Part shown: positions 29,525 through 40,274 of the stretch, in pieces
How positions within the stretch are numbered: position 1 is the first letter of the stretch
Layout of the letters: each line of letters begins with the position of its first letter
DNA from: Candidatus Alistipes faecigallinarum
GTDB taxonomy: Bacteria; Bacteroidota; Bacteroidia; Bacteroidales; Rikenellaceae
Assembly (NCBI GenBank): GCA_019115605.1
Contig: DXDG01000021.1
Location: forward strand, 1-55,581
Reading direction: 5' to 3'
DNA: 55,581 nt
Program-made: the position numbers and the translations under genes
Notes under the pieces: generated by a model
Seen by the model: only the letters and a program-made list of their open reading frames with translations
What the model was told of the DNA's origin: nothing
The model's database searches: none

Positions 29525-31828
29525 TCAGAAGGCCAGCTTCGCCCCCACAAAATAGCTGCGCGGCAGCGACGGCCCGTAGATATAGGCCGAATCCTTGCCC
29601 GGACCGTAGTCCATGTCACGCTGGAAGCTGTCGAAGAGGTTCTTGACCCCGGTGCTCAACTCCAGCCGCAGCTGGCGCGTCAGATGCAGGTCGTAGCGCA
29701 GGCGCAGGCCCATGTCCCAGAAGGCGGGGGTGAGCGTCTCTTCGTCGTGCGCAATGAAGCCCGCGTTGTGCTGCACAAGCATCCGCCCCGTGAAGGTCCC
29801 GAAAATCGAGAGCGAAAGGTCGCGCACGACCGAACAGTCGGCCGCGAGGAAGCCGTAGTGGTCCGGCGAGCGGAACATCTGCCGCTGGGGAGCCACCTCG
29901 TCCGACCAGCGTTCGGGCTCGTTGTAGCGGCTCCGCTGGAAGGTATAGCCCAGCTGCACCTCGAAGCGCCCGGGGATGCCGGCCTTCAGCTCGGTGCTCA
30001 CGCCCCCGACCCGGGCACCCGAGGCGTTGCGGCGCTCGCGGATGATGTTGCCCAGCTCGTCTTCACCCACCTTTTCGAGGGTGAAGACATCGTCGAGCAT
30101 CGTATAGAATCCCTCGACCAGCAGATTCGCCTGCACCCGCCCCAAGCTCCGCGCAAAGTCCGCCGAGGCGCTCACGCTGTGCGAATACTCGGGCCGCAGG
30201 TTCGGATCGAGGCGGATGATCGAGATCTTGTGGTCCAGGGCGTCGATGTGCAGGTCCTCGTTGTAGGCCTGCGGCGCCCGGTAGCCGCTCGAATAGCTCG
30301 CCCGCAGTCCGATCCACGCCACCGGGCTGTAACGCAGATTGATGCGCGGCGAGAAGACGGGGCGCTTCACGAGGTTGTGCTTGTCCAGACGTCCGCCGAT
30401 CAGCAGATTCAGCCGCTCGCTCCGCCACTCGTTCTGGAAGAACAGCCCCCCGCTGCGGGTCGTCTGGCGAAAGTCGCGGCCGTAGCCGAGGTACTTGTCA
30501 TGCAGGTCGTTGTAGTTGTATTCGGCACCGACGGTGAGCTTTGCGGGCAGGAAGAGCAGCCGCGCGAAGTCGTGGTCGAACTGTGCCCCCGCCACCAGCG
30601 TGCGGTCGGTCGTCGCCCCGTAGGCATCGGCATTGCGCTCGGCACCGTAGTAGCTGTTGCGGGTGATTCCCTGCGCCGAGGTGTAGATTCCGAGTTGCGA
30701 GCGGCCGTCGCGGCTGAACCAGTCGAACGTGAGTCCGCCGCCGTCGATGCGGTGGTCGAGCTGCTCGGCGATGTCGGCCCTGTGGGGCGGCTGGTCGAAG
30801 GCGCTGCCGCCGCGGCGGAACTCGTGGATGTGGTGGTATTCGGCCGTCAGCCGCGTATAGGCCGAGGTGCGGTAGTAGGTGCGGAAGCCGGCTGTCTCGG
30901 AGTTGAGCCGCGGAATGTCCGAGAAGCCGTCGCCGTTGCGGTCGTAGGAGGCGCGGTCGCGGACCATGCCGAAGAGATAGAGGCCCATGCGGTAGTCGTC
31001 CGTAACGAACGAGCCGTTGAGCGAGGTGTTGTAGTCCGCCGGACCGCCCTCGATGATCTGGGTCGTGTGGGAGAGCGAGGCCGAGTTGCGCCGGGGCTCC
31101 CGCGTGATGATGTTGACCACGCCGCCGATGGCACTCGATCCGAAGAGGGCCGAACCGCCTCCGCGAACCACCTCGACACGCTCGATCATCGACAGGGGCA
31201 GCTGCTCAAGGCCGTAGACCGCGGCCAGCGAGCTGAAGATCGGGCGGCTGTCGAGCAGCACCTGCGAATACTGCCCTTCGAGGCCGTTGATGCGTAGCTG
31301 CGTGGTGCCGCAGTTGCTGCAGTTGTTCTCCACGCGCAGTCCCGACTGGTAGGGGATCGTTTCGGAGAGGTTGCACGAGGCCGTGGCATCGAAGAGCCGC
31401 TCCGATGCCACGGAGACAATCGTCGGTGCGTAGCGGCGGTTCTGCTCCGTGCGGCTGGCCGAGACGACCACCTCCTCGACCGCAAGGGTCGAACTCTCCA
31501 GCTCGAAATTGACCTCAAGGGTCTTGCCGGCGACCACCTCCACGGTCTGCCGCGCCGTGCGGTAGCCCACGGACGAGGCGGTGAGGGTGAAGTGCCCCGC
31601 GGGGAGGTTCTTGAGAAAGTAGTGGCCCGTGGCGTCGGTGGCCATGCCGAGGGTCGTACCCTCGACGGCCACGGTCGCATAGGCAAGGTGTTCGCCCGTA
31701 CGGGCATCGACGACATGTCCGGTGATGTTCGCATCGCTCGGACGCTGCCGGGTTTCGGGGGCCTCTTCGGCCGGGCACACCAGGTGCGTGAGGAGCACGG
31801 CAAGTGCTCCCGCAAGATATCTTTTCAT
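29525..31828 (-). CDS. TonB-dependent outer-membrane receptor
   Basis: The 767-residue protein has a signal peptide (about 1-20), a carboxypeptidase-regulatory-like domain (34-110), a TonB-box-like EEVVVSAS (118-125), a plug (about 130-240) and a C-terminal beta-barrel ending in AKLAF. The plug contains C152, C170 and C173 (NCSNCG), unusual for a periplasm-facing plug and suggestive of a metal or disulfide site. There is no SusD partner, so glycan uptake is unlikely. The gene upstream encodes a His-rich membrane protein, which points to metal or metal-complex uptake. It is 92 bp from that gene and likely shares its promoter. Confidence 0.92.
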   Translation of the reverse strand: MKRYLAGALAVLLTHLVCPAEEAPETRQRPSDANITGHVVDARTGEHLAYATVAVEGTTLGMATDATGHYFLKNLPAGHFTLTASSVGYRTARQTVEVVAGKTLEVNFELESSTLAVEEVVVSASRTEQNRRYAPTIVSVASERLFDATASCNLSETIPYQSGLRVENNCSNCGTTQLRINGLEGQYSQVLLDSRPIFSSLAAVYGLEQLPLSMIERVEVVRGGGSALFGSSAIGGVVNIITREPRRNSASLSHTTQIIEGGPADYNTSLNGSFVTDDYRMGLYLFGMVRDRASYDRNGDGFSDIPRLNSETAGFRTYYRTSAYTRLTAEYHHIHEFRRGGSAFDQPPHRADIAEQLDHRIDGGGLTFDWFSRDGRSQLGIYTSAQGITRNSYYGAERNADAYGATTDRTLVAGAQFDHDFARLLFLPAKLTVGAEYNYNDLHDKYLGYGRDFRQTTRSGGLFFQNEWRSERLNLLIGGRLDKHNLVKRPVFSPRINLRYSPVAWIGLRASYSSGYRAPQAYNEDLHIDALDHKISIIRLDPNLRPEYSHSVSASADFARSLGRVQANLLVEGFYTMLDDVFTLEKVGEDELGNIIRERRNASGARVGGVSTELKAGIPGRFEVQLGYTFQRSRYNEPERWSDEVAPQRQMFRSPDHYGFLAADCSVVRDLSLSIFGTFTGRMLVQHNAGFIAHDEETLTPAFWDMGLRLRYDLHLTRQLRLELSTGVKNLFDSFQRDMDYGPGKDSAYIYGPSLPRSYFVGAKLAF

Positions 31829-31920
31829 GATTGCTTCGGTTTTTACGGGTTTGGAATAATCACATGCCGACGGGCACGGAGGTCAGCTCCGCGCCGTCTC
31901 GAAAAAAACGGATGGATCCA

Positions 31921-32268
31921 TCAGCATGCGGGAGGGGCCCGTAACGCGAAGAGCCGCAGCGGCCGACTCTGCCGGGCGGCGGTTTTGCGGGGTTTGAAAA
32001 GGAAGGGGCGCCCCAGCAGATGCAGCGCCAGCGCGGCAAACGGCACCAGAGCGATCACCAGCAGCGAGAGGTGCGAGATGAGCTGCATCTGCTGCGGCGT
32101 GTGGCTGTGGGCCGGATTGCCCGACGTGCCGCCCGAATAGGGGTGCGAATGGACGTAGGTGCGCCCGTCGATCTGATGGGCATGCGGGAAGAGCGTCGTG
32201 GCACTCCAGTACCACGAGAAGAGCGCCAGCAGAAGCAGCGCCACGATCTGTCTACGGTTGCATCGCAT
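31921..32268 (-). CDS. Small His-rich membrane protein, probable metal handling
   Basis: The 115-residue protein has two predicted membrane helices (about 7-27 and 62-85). They flank a periplasmic-type loop with six histidines in paired form: HAH (29, 31), HSH (40, 42) and HSH (54, 56). The C-terminus is basic and ends in Cys. Similar short proteins precede TonB receptors in Bacteroidota; I know no established function. The start at 32268 is required by the promoter, because an ATG six codons earlier overlaps the -7 box. Candidate roles are binding zinc, copper or iron for the adjacent receptor. Confidence 0.75.
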   Translation of the reverse strand: MRCNRRQIVALLLLALFSWYWSATTLFPHAHQIDGRTYVHSHPYSGGTSGNPAHSHTPQQMQLISHLSLLVIALVPFAALALHLLGRPFLFKPRKTAARQSRPLRLFALRAPPAC

Positions 32269-32283
32269 CGGTTCCTTCGCGGA

Positions 32284-32314
32284 CAAAGATAGGGTTTTTC
32301 ACCTCCCGAACAAA
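32284..32314 (-). promoter_or_regulatory. Promoter of the His-rich protein / TonB receptor unit
   Basis: TTTG (32314-32311), a 19-nt spacer and TATCTTTG (32291-32284) on the minus strand are an exact match. They fix the start of the downstream gene at 32268. Confidence 0.85.
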
Positions 32315-32385
32315 AAAAATCGGAACAAAAAAGGTAAAAAACGGCATTAAACCGAGGCGATCCGAACCCCGTACGGCCGAAACAA

Positions 32386-32419
32386 CAAAAAAAGCGGGAA
32401 GTCCCGTGGGACTTCCCGC
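32386..32419 (-). terminator. Terminator of pckA
   Basis: A perfect 12-bp stem GCGGGAAGTCCC / GGGACTTCCCGC with a 2-nt loop is followed by about eight T residues on the minus strand. Confidence 0.9.
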
Positions 32420-32452
32420 CGTCTTCCGCCGAAGCGGATGGTGTGTCGTGCA

Positions 32453-34057
<1,605 letters not shown>

Positions 34058-34156
34058 AATAACTTGTTATTTAAAATAGAAATACGTTGTCTCTTCCTGT
34101 TTTTTCAAACGGTCGCGCCGCGTTTTTAGTATGACCGCGTACGCTTTTCGACGGCA

Positions 34157-34188
34157 CAAAGGTAGAAAAAACTTTCCCAATTGTGAAA
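34157..34188 (-). promoter_or_regulatory. pckA promoter
   Basis: TTTC (34188-34185), a 20-nt spacer and TACCTTTG (34164-34157) on the minus strand give a near-consensus promoter, about 95 nt upstream of the ATG. Confidence 0.65.
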
Positions 34189-34361
34189 AAATTAACAGTC
34201 AAAAATTCGAAATTTGCCCATAATTTTTTCCGATACCTCCATAAGGCTAACAACCAGGCGGATACAAGGGGCCGAAAAATCCCGCGCAAAGGTATTTTCG
34301 GGCCCCGATGCGACATACGGTGTGCCGAAACGGCGCCTGCGAAGGGGCGCTGCGCATGGCA

Positions 34362-34542
34362 GTGAGACGGGGTGAGGCGGGGTGAGGCGGGGTGAGGCGG
34401 GGCGAGGCGGAGACAGAGACGGGGCGGAGACAGAGACGGGGGCGAGGCGGAGGCGAGGCGGAGGCGGAGGCGAGGCGGAGGCGAGGCGGAGACGAGGGCG
34501 GGGCGAGGCGGGGTGAGGCGGGGTGAGGCGGAGGCAGCGGCG
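34362..34542 (+). repeat. Purine-rich G-tract array upstream of hemW
   Basis: About 180 bp of GGGGTGAGGC- and GGAGGCGAGGC-like units cover the space between pckA's upstream region and hemW. Runs of four G separated by short loops occur repeatedly (for example 34369-34410), which is G-quadruplex-capable. The strand is almost free of T. Confidence 0.85.
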
Positions 34543-34636
34543 AAATCCGCTTCGCGGCCGGCGGCGGCGCCTGACGATTCGACATTCGGACGAACAATTT
34601 TCGCAAAATGAAAATCCCGCGGAACCGTTTTTTCGC

Positions 34637-34644
34637 TATCTTTG
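34637..34644 (+). promoter_or_regulatory. -7 box of hemW
   Basis: An exact TATCTTTG ends seven bases before the ATG, so the leader should be only a few bases or absent. Confidence 0.65.
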
Positions 34645-34651
34645 GTAAATT

Positions 34652-35764
34652 ATGGCCGGCATCTACTTCCATATCCCCTTCTGCAAACGCATCTGCGCCT
34701 ACTGCGACTTCTACAAGAGCGCCGACCGGAAGCGGCTCCCGGAAGTTGTGGAGGCGATGCACCGCGAACTCGACGCGCGCCGCGACTACCTGCGGGGCGA
34801 GCCGCTGCACACGCGCTATTTCGGGGGCGGCACCCCGTCGCTCTGCCCGCCGGAGCTCATCGGAGGGCTGCTGGAGCACACCGCACGGCTTTTCGACTGC
34901 TCGCAGGTCGAGGAGACCACCCTCGAAGCCAATCCCGACGACCTGACGCCCGAATACCTCGCCGCGCTGCGCCACGTGGGCATCGACCGCCTTTCGATCG
35001 GCGTACAGTCCTTCGACGACGACTGTCTGCGGCTGCTCAACCGCCGACACACCGCCGGGCGGGCCATCGAGGCCCTGCGCGACGCCCGCCGCGCGGGTTT
35101 CGACAACCTGACCATCGACCTGATCTTCGGCATCCCCGGATTCGGGGGCGACTCGCTGCGCCGCACGCTCGACACCGCCCTCGAAACGGGCGTCGAGCAC
35201 ATTTCGGCATACCATTTGACCATCGAGAGCAACACCGCCTTCGGCCGCCGCGTGGCCCGGGGCACCTTTGCTCCCGTCGACGAAGCGGTCAGCGAAGCGG
35301 AGTTCTACGAGGTCCACGACCGCCTCACCGCCGCCGGATACGAGCATTACGAGGTCTCGAACTTCGCCCGTCCGGGATTCCGCGCCCGCCACAACGCCGC
35401 CTACTGGCACGGCGTGCGCTACCTGGGCATCGGACCCGCGGCCCACTCCTTCGACGGCGGCGAACGACACTGGAACCCCTCGTCGGTGGAGCGCTACATC
35501 GCGGGCGAGGCGGCCGAAAACGAGACCCTCACCGACCGCGACCGCTACAACGAATACATCATGACGCGGCTGCGGACCGTCGAGGGAATCGACCTGCGGG
35601 AGGTGGCCGGGCGGTTCGGGAACGAACGGGCCGCACGCATCCCGGAGGCGCTCCGACCGTGGGTGGAGTGCGGTGCGGCCGAGATCCATGGCAGGAAGGT
35701 GTCGGTCCCGCCCCGGCGCATGCTGCTCAGCGACGCGGTCATCGAGGCCCTTTTCGAGACCTGA
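34652..35764 (+). CDS. hemW: Radical SAM heme chaperone HemW (coproporphyrinogen oxidase-like)
   Basis: The 370-residue radical SAM protein has the HemW form of the cluster motif CKRICAYC (C11, C15, C18) right after IYFHIPF. Further motifs are the SAM-binding FGGGTPS (~57-63), DRLSIGVQSFDD, and the late GIGPAAHSF. HemW proteins bind heme and are thought to deliver it to cytochromes; they are often misannotated as HemN. The fourth cysteine of HemN-type motifs (CxxxCxxCxC) is absent: the residue after C18 is D, then F, as in HemW. It has its own -7 box and is a single-gene unit. Confidence 0.93.
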   Translation: MAGIYFHIPFCKRICAYCDFYKSADRKRLPEVVEAMHRELDARRDYLRGEPLHTRYFGGGTPSLCPPELIGGLLEHTARLFDCSQVEETTLEANPDDLTPEYLAALRHVGIDRLSIGVQSFDDDCLRLLNRRHTAGRAIEALRDARRAGFDNLTIDLIFGIPGFGGDSLRRTLDTALETGVEHISAYHLTIESNTAFGRRVARGTFAPVDEAVSEAEFYEVHDRLTAAGYEHYEVSNFARPGFRARHNAAYWHGVRYLGIGPAAHSFDGGERHWNPSSVERYIAGEAAENETLTDRDRYNEYIMTRLRTVEGIDLREVAGRFGNERAARIPEALRPWVECGAAEIHGRKVSVPPRRMLLSDAVIEALFET

Positions 35765-35834
35765 CCGGCGGCGCAACCGGGTGAGACTGAAACGTTAAGT
35801 TATTATTAAATATTTTTAATAAGCGACGTTCGCT

Positions 35835-35866
35835 GTTGTTTTATATAAATATATGTATTACCTTCG
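35835..35866 (+). promoter_or_regulatory. Glycogen operon promoter
   Basis: GTTG (35835-35838), a 20-nt spacer and TACCTTCG (35859-35866) are one mismatch from consensus in each box. An AT inverted repeat TTATTAAA / TTTAATAA (35803-35822) lies just upstream and could be an operator or the hemW terminator. Confidence 0.55.
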
Positions 35867-35923
35867 CACCGGAATTCGGTGCGCGGCACCGACAATGCAC
35901 AAAACAAACACTACGAGAAACAT

Positions 35924-38900
35924 ATGAGCAAAACGAGACTCGCCCCCGACTTCCTGTTTGAAGTCAGCTGGGAGGTATGCAACAAGGTCGGCGGTATCCA
36001 TACCGTCGTTTCGACCAAGGCACAGACCGTAACGAAGAAATTCGGCGACCGTTACATCCTGATCGGTCCCGACCTCTCGCACGAAGGTGTGAATCCCGAA
36101 TTCGAGGAGGATCCGAATCTGCTGCGCGCCTGGCGCCAGAACGTCTATGCCGAAGGATTCCGCGTCCGCGTGGGACACTGGAAGATCAAGGGCTCCCCGC
36201 TGGTGGTGCTCGTCGACTTCTCCTCGCTGATTCCCCGCAAGGACGAGATCCTGGCCAAGCTCTGGGAGGACTACCATGTCGATTCGCTCTCGGGACAGTG
36301 GGACTACATCGAGCCCGTGCTCTTCGGCTACGCCGCAGGTACGGCCATCGCCTCCTATGTCAAGACCTTCTGCACCTCGACCGAGAAGGTCGTGGCGCAC
36401 TTCCACGAGTGGATGTCGGCCGCCGGAGGTCTCTACCTGCGCAAGTTCGCCCCCTACGTGGCCACGGTCTTCACCACGCACGCCACGGTCATGGGCCGCT
36501 GCATCGCCGGCAACCGCCTGCCGCTCTACAACGACCTGTCGAAGTTCAACGCCGACGAACTGGCCCGCCAGTTCAACGTCACGGCCAAGCACTCGATCGA
36601 GAAGACCGCCGCGGAGAACCACGACGCCTTCCTGACGGTGAGCGACATCACGGCCAACGAGTGCAAGTTCCTGTTGAGCCGCGAGCCGAACGGCATCACG
36701 CCCAACGGCTTCGAGAATGACTTCGTCTGGAGCGGCGACGAGTACTATGCCAAGCGCGACGAGGCCCGCAAGGCGATGATCGCCGTGGCCGAGGCCTGCC
36801 TGGGCCGCAAGTTCGCCGCCGAGCCGCTGATCGTCGGGACGAGCGGCCGCTACGAGTTCCGCAACAAGGGGCTCGACGTCTTCCTCGAGTCGCTCAAGAA
36901 ACTCGCCGCCTCGGAGAAGCTCCAGCGCGAGGTGCTCGCCTACATCACCGTGCCGGCCGGCAACCGCGGACCCCGTCCCGACCTGCAGGCCCATCTGGCC
37001 GACCCCTCGAAGCCGATCGATCCGAACCAGTACCGCCATTCGACCCACCTGCTCGAAAACCTCGCCGGCGACGCCATCGCCGCATCGATCCGCGGCAGCG
37101 TCCTCGACGCACCCGAGTCGAAGGTCCAGGTGATCTTCGTGCCGACCTACCTGAACAAGGCCGACGGCATCTTCAACAAGGACTACTACGAACTGCTCGT
37201 GGGCATGGACGTTACGGTATTCCCCTCCTACTACGAGCCGTGGGGCTACACGCCGCTCGAGTCGGTGGCCTTCTCCGTGCCGACGATCACCACGACCCTC
37301 GCCGGATTCGGCATCTGGGCCGAGAAGCAGCGCGAGCACGCCGGCGTGGAGGTGATCCGCCGCGACGACTACAACGACCGCGAGGTCGAGGAGCGTATCG
37401 CCGACGCCCTGGTGCGCTTCACGCAGTTGGACGACAAACGGGTGAACGAGATCCGCGTTGCCGCCTCCGAACTCTCGACATCGGCCCTCTGGGAGCACCT
37501 CTACCCCGCCTACGAGCAGGCCTACTCCGAGGCGGTCGAGAACTCGATCCTGCGCACCAACCGCGCCGTGCTCGACGATGGCGGCGCAACGACCGAGCAG
37601 ATCAACTTCGTACGCCAGCAGCTCTTCGTCGAGAAGCCCAACTGGCACCGCATGATGGTCGACAAGACGCTGCCCAAGCGGCTGCACGCCCTCGAGGAGC
37701 TTTCGCGCAACCTCTGGTGGTGCTGGAATCCCGGGGCCCGCGACCTCTTCGAGGGGATTGACCCGGCGCTGTGGGCCGCCTCGGAGCGCAACCCGATCGT
37801 CTTCCTCGACCGCCTGAGCGTCGAGCGCCTCAAGGCCCTCGAGCAGGACAAGAACTTCCTCGCACAGCTCGACGCCGTACATACGCAGTTCCGCGACTAC
37901 ATGAACGAAAAGCCCGACCCGAAGAGCACCTCGATCGCCTACTTCTCGATGGAGTACGGACTGCACTCCTCGCTGAAGATCTACTCGGGCGGCCTGGGCA
38001 TCCTGGCCGGCGACTACCTCAAGGAGGCCTCGGACAAGAACGTTCCGATGGCCGCCGTGGGTCTGCTCTACCGCTACGGATACTTCACGCAGCGTCTCTC
38101 GGCCCAGGGTGCCCAGGAGGCAACCTATGAGGCCCAGAACTTCTACAAGCTCCCCATCACCCCGGTGCGCGACGCCGACGGCGGCTGGGAGACCGTAACC
38201 ATCGCCTTCCCGGGACGTACGCTCTCGGCCCGCATCTGGAAGTGCCAGGTCGGCCGCACGGACCTCTACCTACTCGACGCCGACTTCGAGGCCAACCTCG
38301 AGGAGGACCGTCAGATCACCTACTACCTCTACGGCGGCGACTGGGAGAACCGTCTCAAGCAGGAGATCCTGCTCGGCATCGGCGGTATCCGCGCCCTGCG
38401 CAAACTGGGCATCAAGCACGACGTCTACCACTGCAACGAGGGACACGCCGCCTTCATCGGCATCGAGCGCATCCGCGAACTGATCAACCACCGCCGCCTC
38501 TCCTTCTCCGAGGCGCTGGAGGTCGTGCGCTCCTCGTCGCTCTTCACGACCCATACGCCCGTACCGGCCGGCCACGACGCCTTCCCCGAGTCGATGATCC
38601 GCCAGTACATGTCGCACTACCCCGACGTGCTGGGCATCACCTGGGAGCAGTACATCAACCTGGGCAAGACGAACCCCAACGATCCGAACGAGAAGTTCTC
38701 GATGTCGGTGCTGGCCTGCAACCTCTCGCAGGAGGTCAACGGCGTGTCGTGGCTCCACGGCGAGGTTTCGAAGGACATCCTGGGCAACATGTGGCCCGGC
38801 TACTTCAAGAACGAGCTCCACATCGGCTACGTCACCAACGGCGTGCACTTCCCGACCTGGATCGCCACGTCGCTGCGCCGCCTCTACGCCCGCTACTTCG

Positions 38901-40174
38901 CCGACGGATTCGAGGGACACGTCTACGACATCCCGGCCTGGCAGAAGGTGAACGACATCCCCGACGCCGAGCTCTGGGGTGAGCGCATGAAGCTCAAGGA
39001 CAAGCTCATCCGCCACATCCGCAAACGCTACAGCGACCCCAACCAGGTACGGCTCGAATCGCCGCGCCAGATGCTGCAGACCATCGAGGGCATCAAGCCC
39101 GAGGTGCTGACCATCGGCTTCGCGCGCCGCTTCGCCACCTACAAGCGCGCCTACCTGCTCTTCACGAACCTCGACCGTCTGTCGGAGATCGTCAACAACA
39201 AGGAGCGCCCCGTGCAGTTCATCTTCGCCGGAAAAGCCCACCCGAACGACAAGCCGGGTCAGGACCTCATCAAGCGCATCGTCGAGGTGGCCGCCATGCC
39301 GCAGTTCGTCGGCAAGATCATCTTCCTGCAGAACTACGACATGGAGCTCGCCCGCCGCATGGTCCAGGGCGTGGACGTATGGCTCAACACGCCGACGCGT
39401 CCGCTCGAGGCCTCGGGTACGTCGGGCGAAAAGTGCGTGATGAACGGCGTCATGCAGTTCTCCGTGCTCGACGGCTGGTGGGTCGAGGGCTACAAGGAGG
39501 GCGCCGGATGGATGCTGCCCATGGAGCGCACCTTCTCCGACCAGCGCTACCAGGACGAGCTCGACGCCGAGATGATCTACAACACCATCGAGGAGCAGAT
39601 CGTCCCGCTCTACTACAAGCGCGACGTGCAGGGCATCCCGCACGAGTGGGTCGCCTCGATCAAGAAGTGCGTGGCCGAGATCGCCTCGAACTTCACGACC
39701 AACCGCATGCTCATCGACTACGAAAACCGCTTCTACAACAAGCTCGCCGCCCGCAAGCGCCTGCTCTGCGCCGACGCCTACCGCCTCGCCCGCGAGATCG
39801 CGGCCTGGAAGCGCAAGGTCTCCGCGGCGTGGGACAACGTCCACGTCGTGGATGTCGAGCGGGTGATGATCGACAAGAAGGCCGTCTGCGTCGGCGAGAA
39901 GTACCACTTCGCCGTAACCGTGGATATCGCCAACCTGCGCCCCGAGGACATCGGCGTCGAGATGGTCGTGGCCCAGCAGATCGTAGGCGGCGAGACGATC
40001 AACGTCACGCGCACCGTTCAGCTCGAAAAGACGCATGTCGAAGGACGTCTGGTTACCTACTCGCTCGACTACACCCCCGAGGAGACGGGCACCTACGACG
40101 TGGCGCTGCGTGTCTACCCGAGCAATCCGAACCTGCCGCACCGCATGGATTTCGCCCTCGTAAAGTGGGCGTAG
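35924..40174 (+). CDS. Bifunctional glycogen synthase (GT3) – alpha-glucan phosphorylase (GT35) fusion
   Basis: This is one 1416-residue protein. The N-terminal ~570 residues are a eukaryote-type GT3 glycogen synthase: FEVSWEVCNKVGGIHTVV at the N-terminus, HEWMSAAGG, and YYEPWGYTPLESV with E438 and E446 as the paired glutamates. From ~585 a DUF3417 segment (LEELSRNLWWCWNPG) opens an alpha-glucan phosphorylase, with SMEYGLHSSLKIYSGGLGIL and the PLP site EASGTSGEKCVMNG (lysine 1170). About 100 residues at the end form a beta-rich tail. Synthesis and phosphorolysis on one chain may let the cell switch glycogen flux locally. I believe the fusion occurs in other Bacteroidales. The start at 35924 was chosen because the conserved strand begins there. 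Confidence 0.92.
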   Translation: MSKTRLAPDFLFEVSWEVCNKVGGIHTVVSTKAQTVTKKFGDRYILIGPDLSHEGVNPEFEEDPNLLRAWRQNVYAEGFRVRVGHWKIKGSPLVVLVDFSSLIPRKDEILAKLWEDYHVDSLSGQWDYIEPVLFGYAAGTAIASYVKTFCTSTEKVVAHFHEWMSAAGGLYLRKFAPYVATVFTTHATVMGRCIAGNRLPLYNDLSKFNADELARQFNVTAKHSIEKTAAENHDAFLTVSDITANECKFLLSREPNGITPNGFENDFVWSGDEYYAKRDEARKAMIAVAEACLGRKFAAEPLIVGTSGRYEFRNKGLDVFLESLKKLAASEKLQREVLAYITVPAGNRGPRPDLQAHLADPSKPIDPNQYRHSTHLLENLAGDAIAASIRGSVLDAPESKVQVIFVPTYLNKADGIFNKDYYELLVGMDVTVFPSYYEPWGYTPLESVAFSVPTITTTLAGFGIWAEKQREHAGVEVIRRDDYNDREVEERIADALVRFTQLDDKRVNEIRVAASELSTSALWEHLYPAYEQAYSEAVENSILRTNRAVLDDGGATTEQINFVRQQLFVEKPNWHRMMVDKTLPKRLHALEELSRNLWWCWNPGARDLFEGIDPALWAASERNPIVFLDRLSVERLKALEQDKNFLAQLDAVHTQFRDYMNEKPDPKSTSIAYFSMEYGLHSSLKIYSGGLGILAGDYLKEASDKNVPMAAVGLLYRYGYFTQRLSAQGAQEATYEAQNFYKLPITPVRDADGGWETVTIAFPGRTLSARIWKCQVGRTDLYLLDADFEANLEEDRQITYYLYGGDWENRLKQEILLGIGGIRALRKLGIKHDVYHCNEGHAAFIGIERIRELINHRRLSFSEALEVVRSSSLFTTHTPVPAGHDAFPESMIRQYMSHYPDVLGITWEQYINLGKTNPNDPNEKFSMSVLACNLSQEVNGVSWLHGEVSKDILGNMWPGYFKNELHIGYVTNGVHFPTWIATSLRRLYARYFADGFEGHVYDIPAWQKVNDIPDAELWGERMKLKDKLIRHIRKRYSDPNQVRLESPRQMLQTIEGIKPEVLTIGFARRFATYKRAYLLFTNLDRLSEIVNNKERPVQFIFAGKAHPNDKPGQDLIKRIVEVAAMPQFVGKIIFLQNYDMELARRMVQGVDVWLNTPTRPLEASGTSGEKCVMNGVMQFSVLDGWWVEGYKEGAGWMLPMERTFSDQRYQDELDAEMIYNTIEEQIVPLYYKRDVQGIPHEWVASIKKCVAEIASNFTTNRMLIDYENRFYNKLAARKRLLCADAYRLAREIAAWKRKVSAAWDNVHVVDVERVMIDKKAVCVGEKYHFAVTVDIANLRPEDIGVEMVVAQQIVGGETINVTRTVQLEKTHVEGRLVTYSLDYTPEETGTYDVALRVYPSNPNLPHRMDFALVKWA

Positions 40175-40274
40175 GATCCGGCAAAAGGACGGAAATACGA
40201 AAAAAATCGGTTGTTCGGTTGCCCGTTTTGGAAAAATCGAATAACTTTATAAGACGAAACGTATTTTATCACAT

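Noticed and set aside
34247..35776. 509-codon minus-strand frame over hemW and the G-rich array
   Set aside because: It is the complement of hemW plus a simple-sequence repeat; proline-serine-rich artefact.
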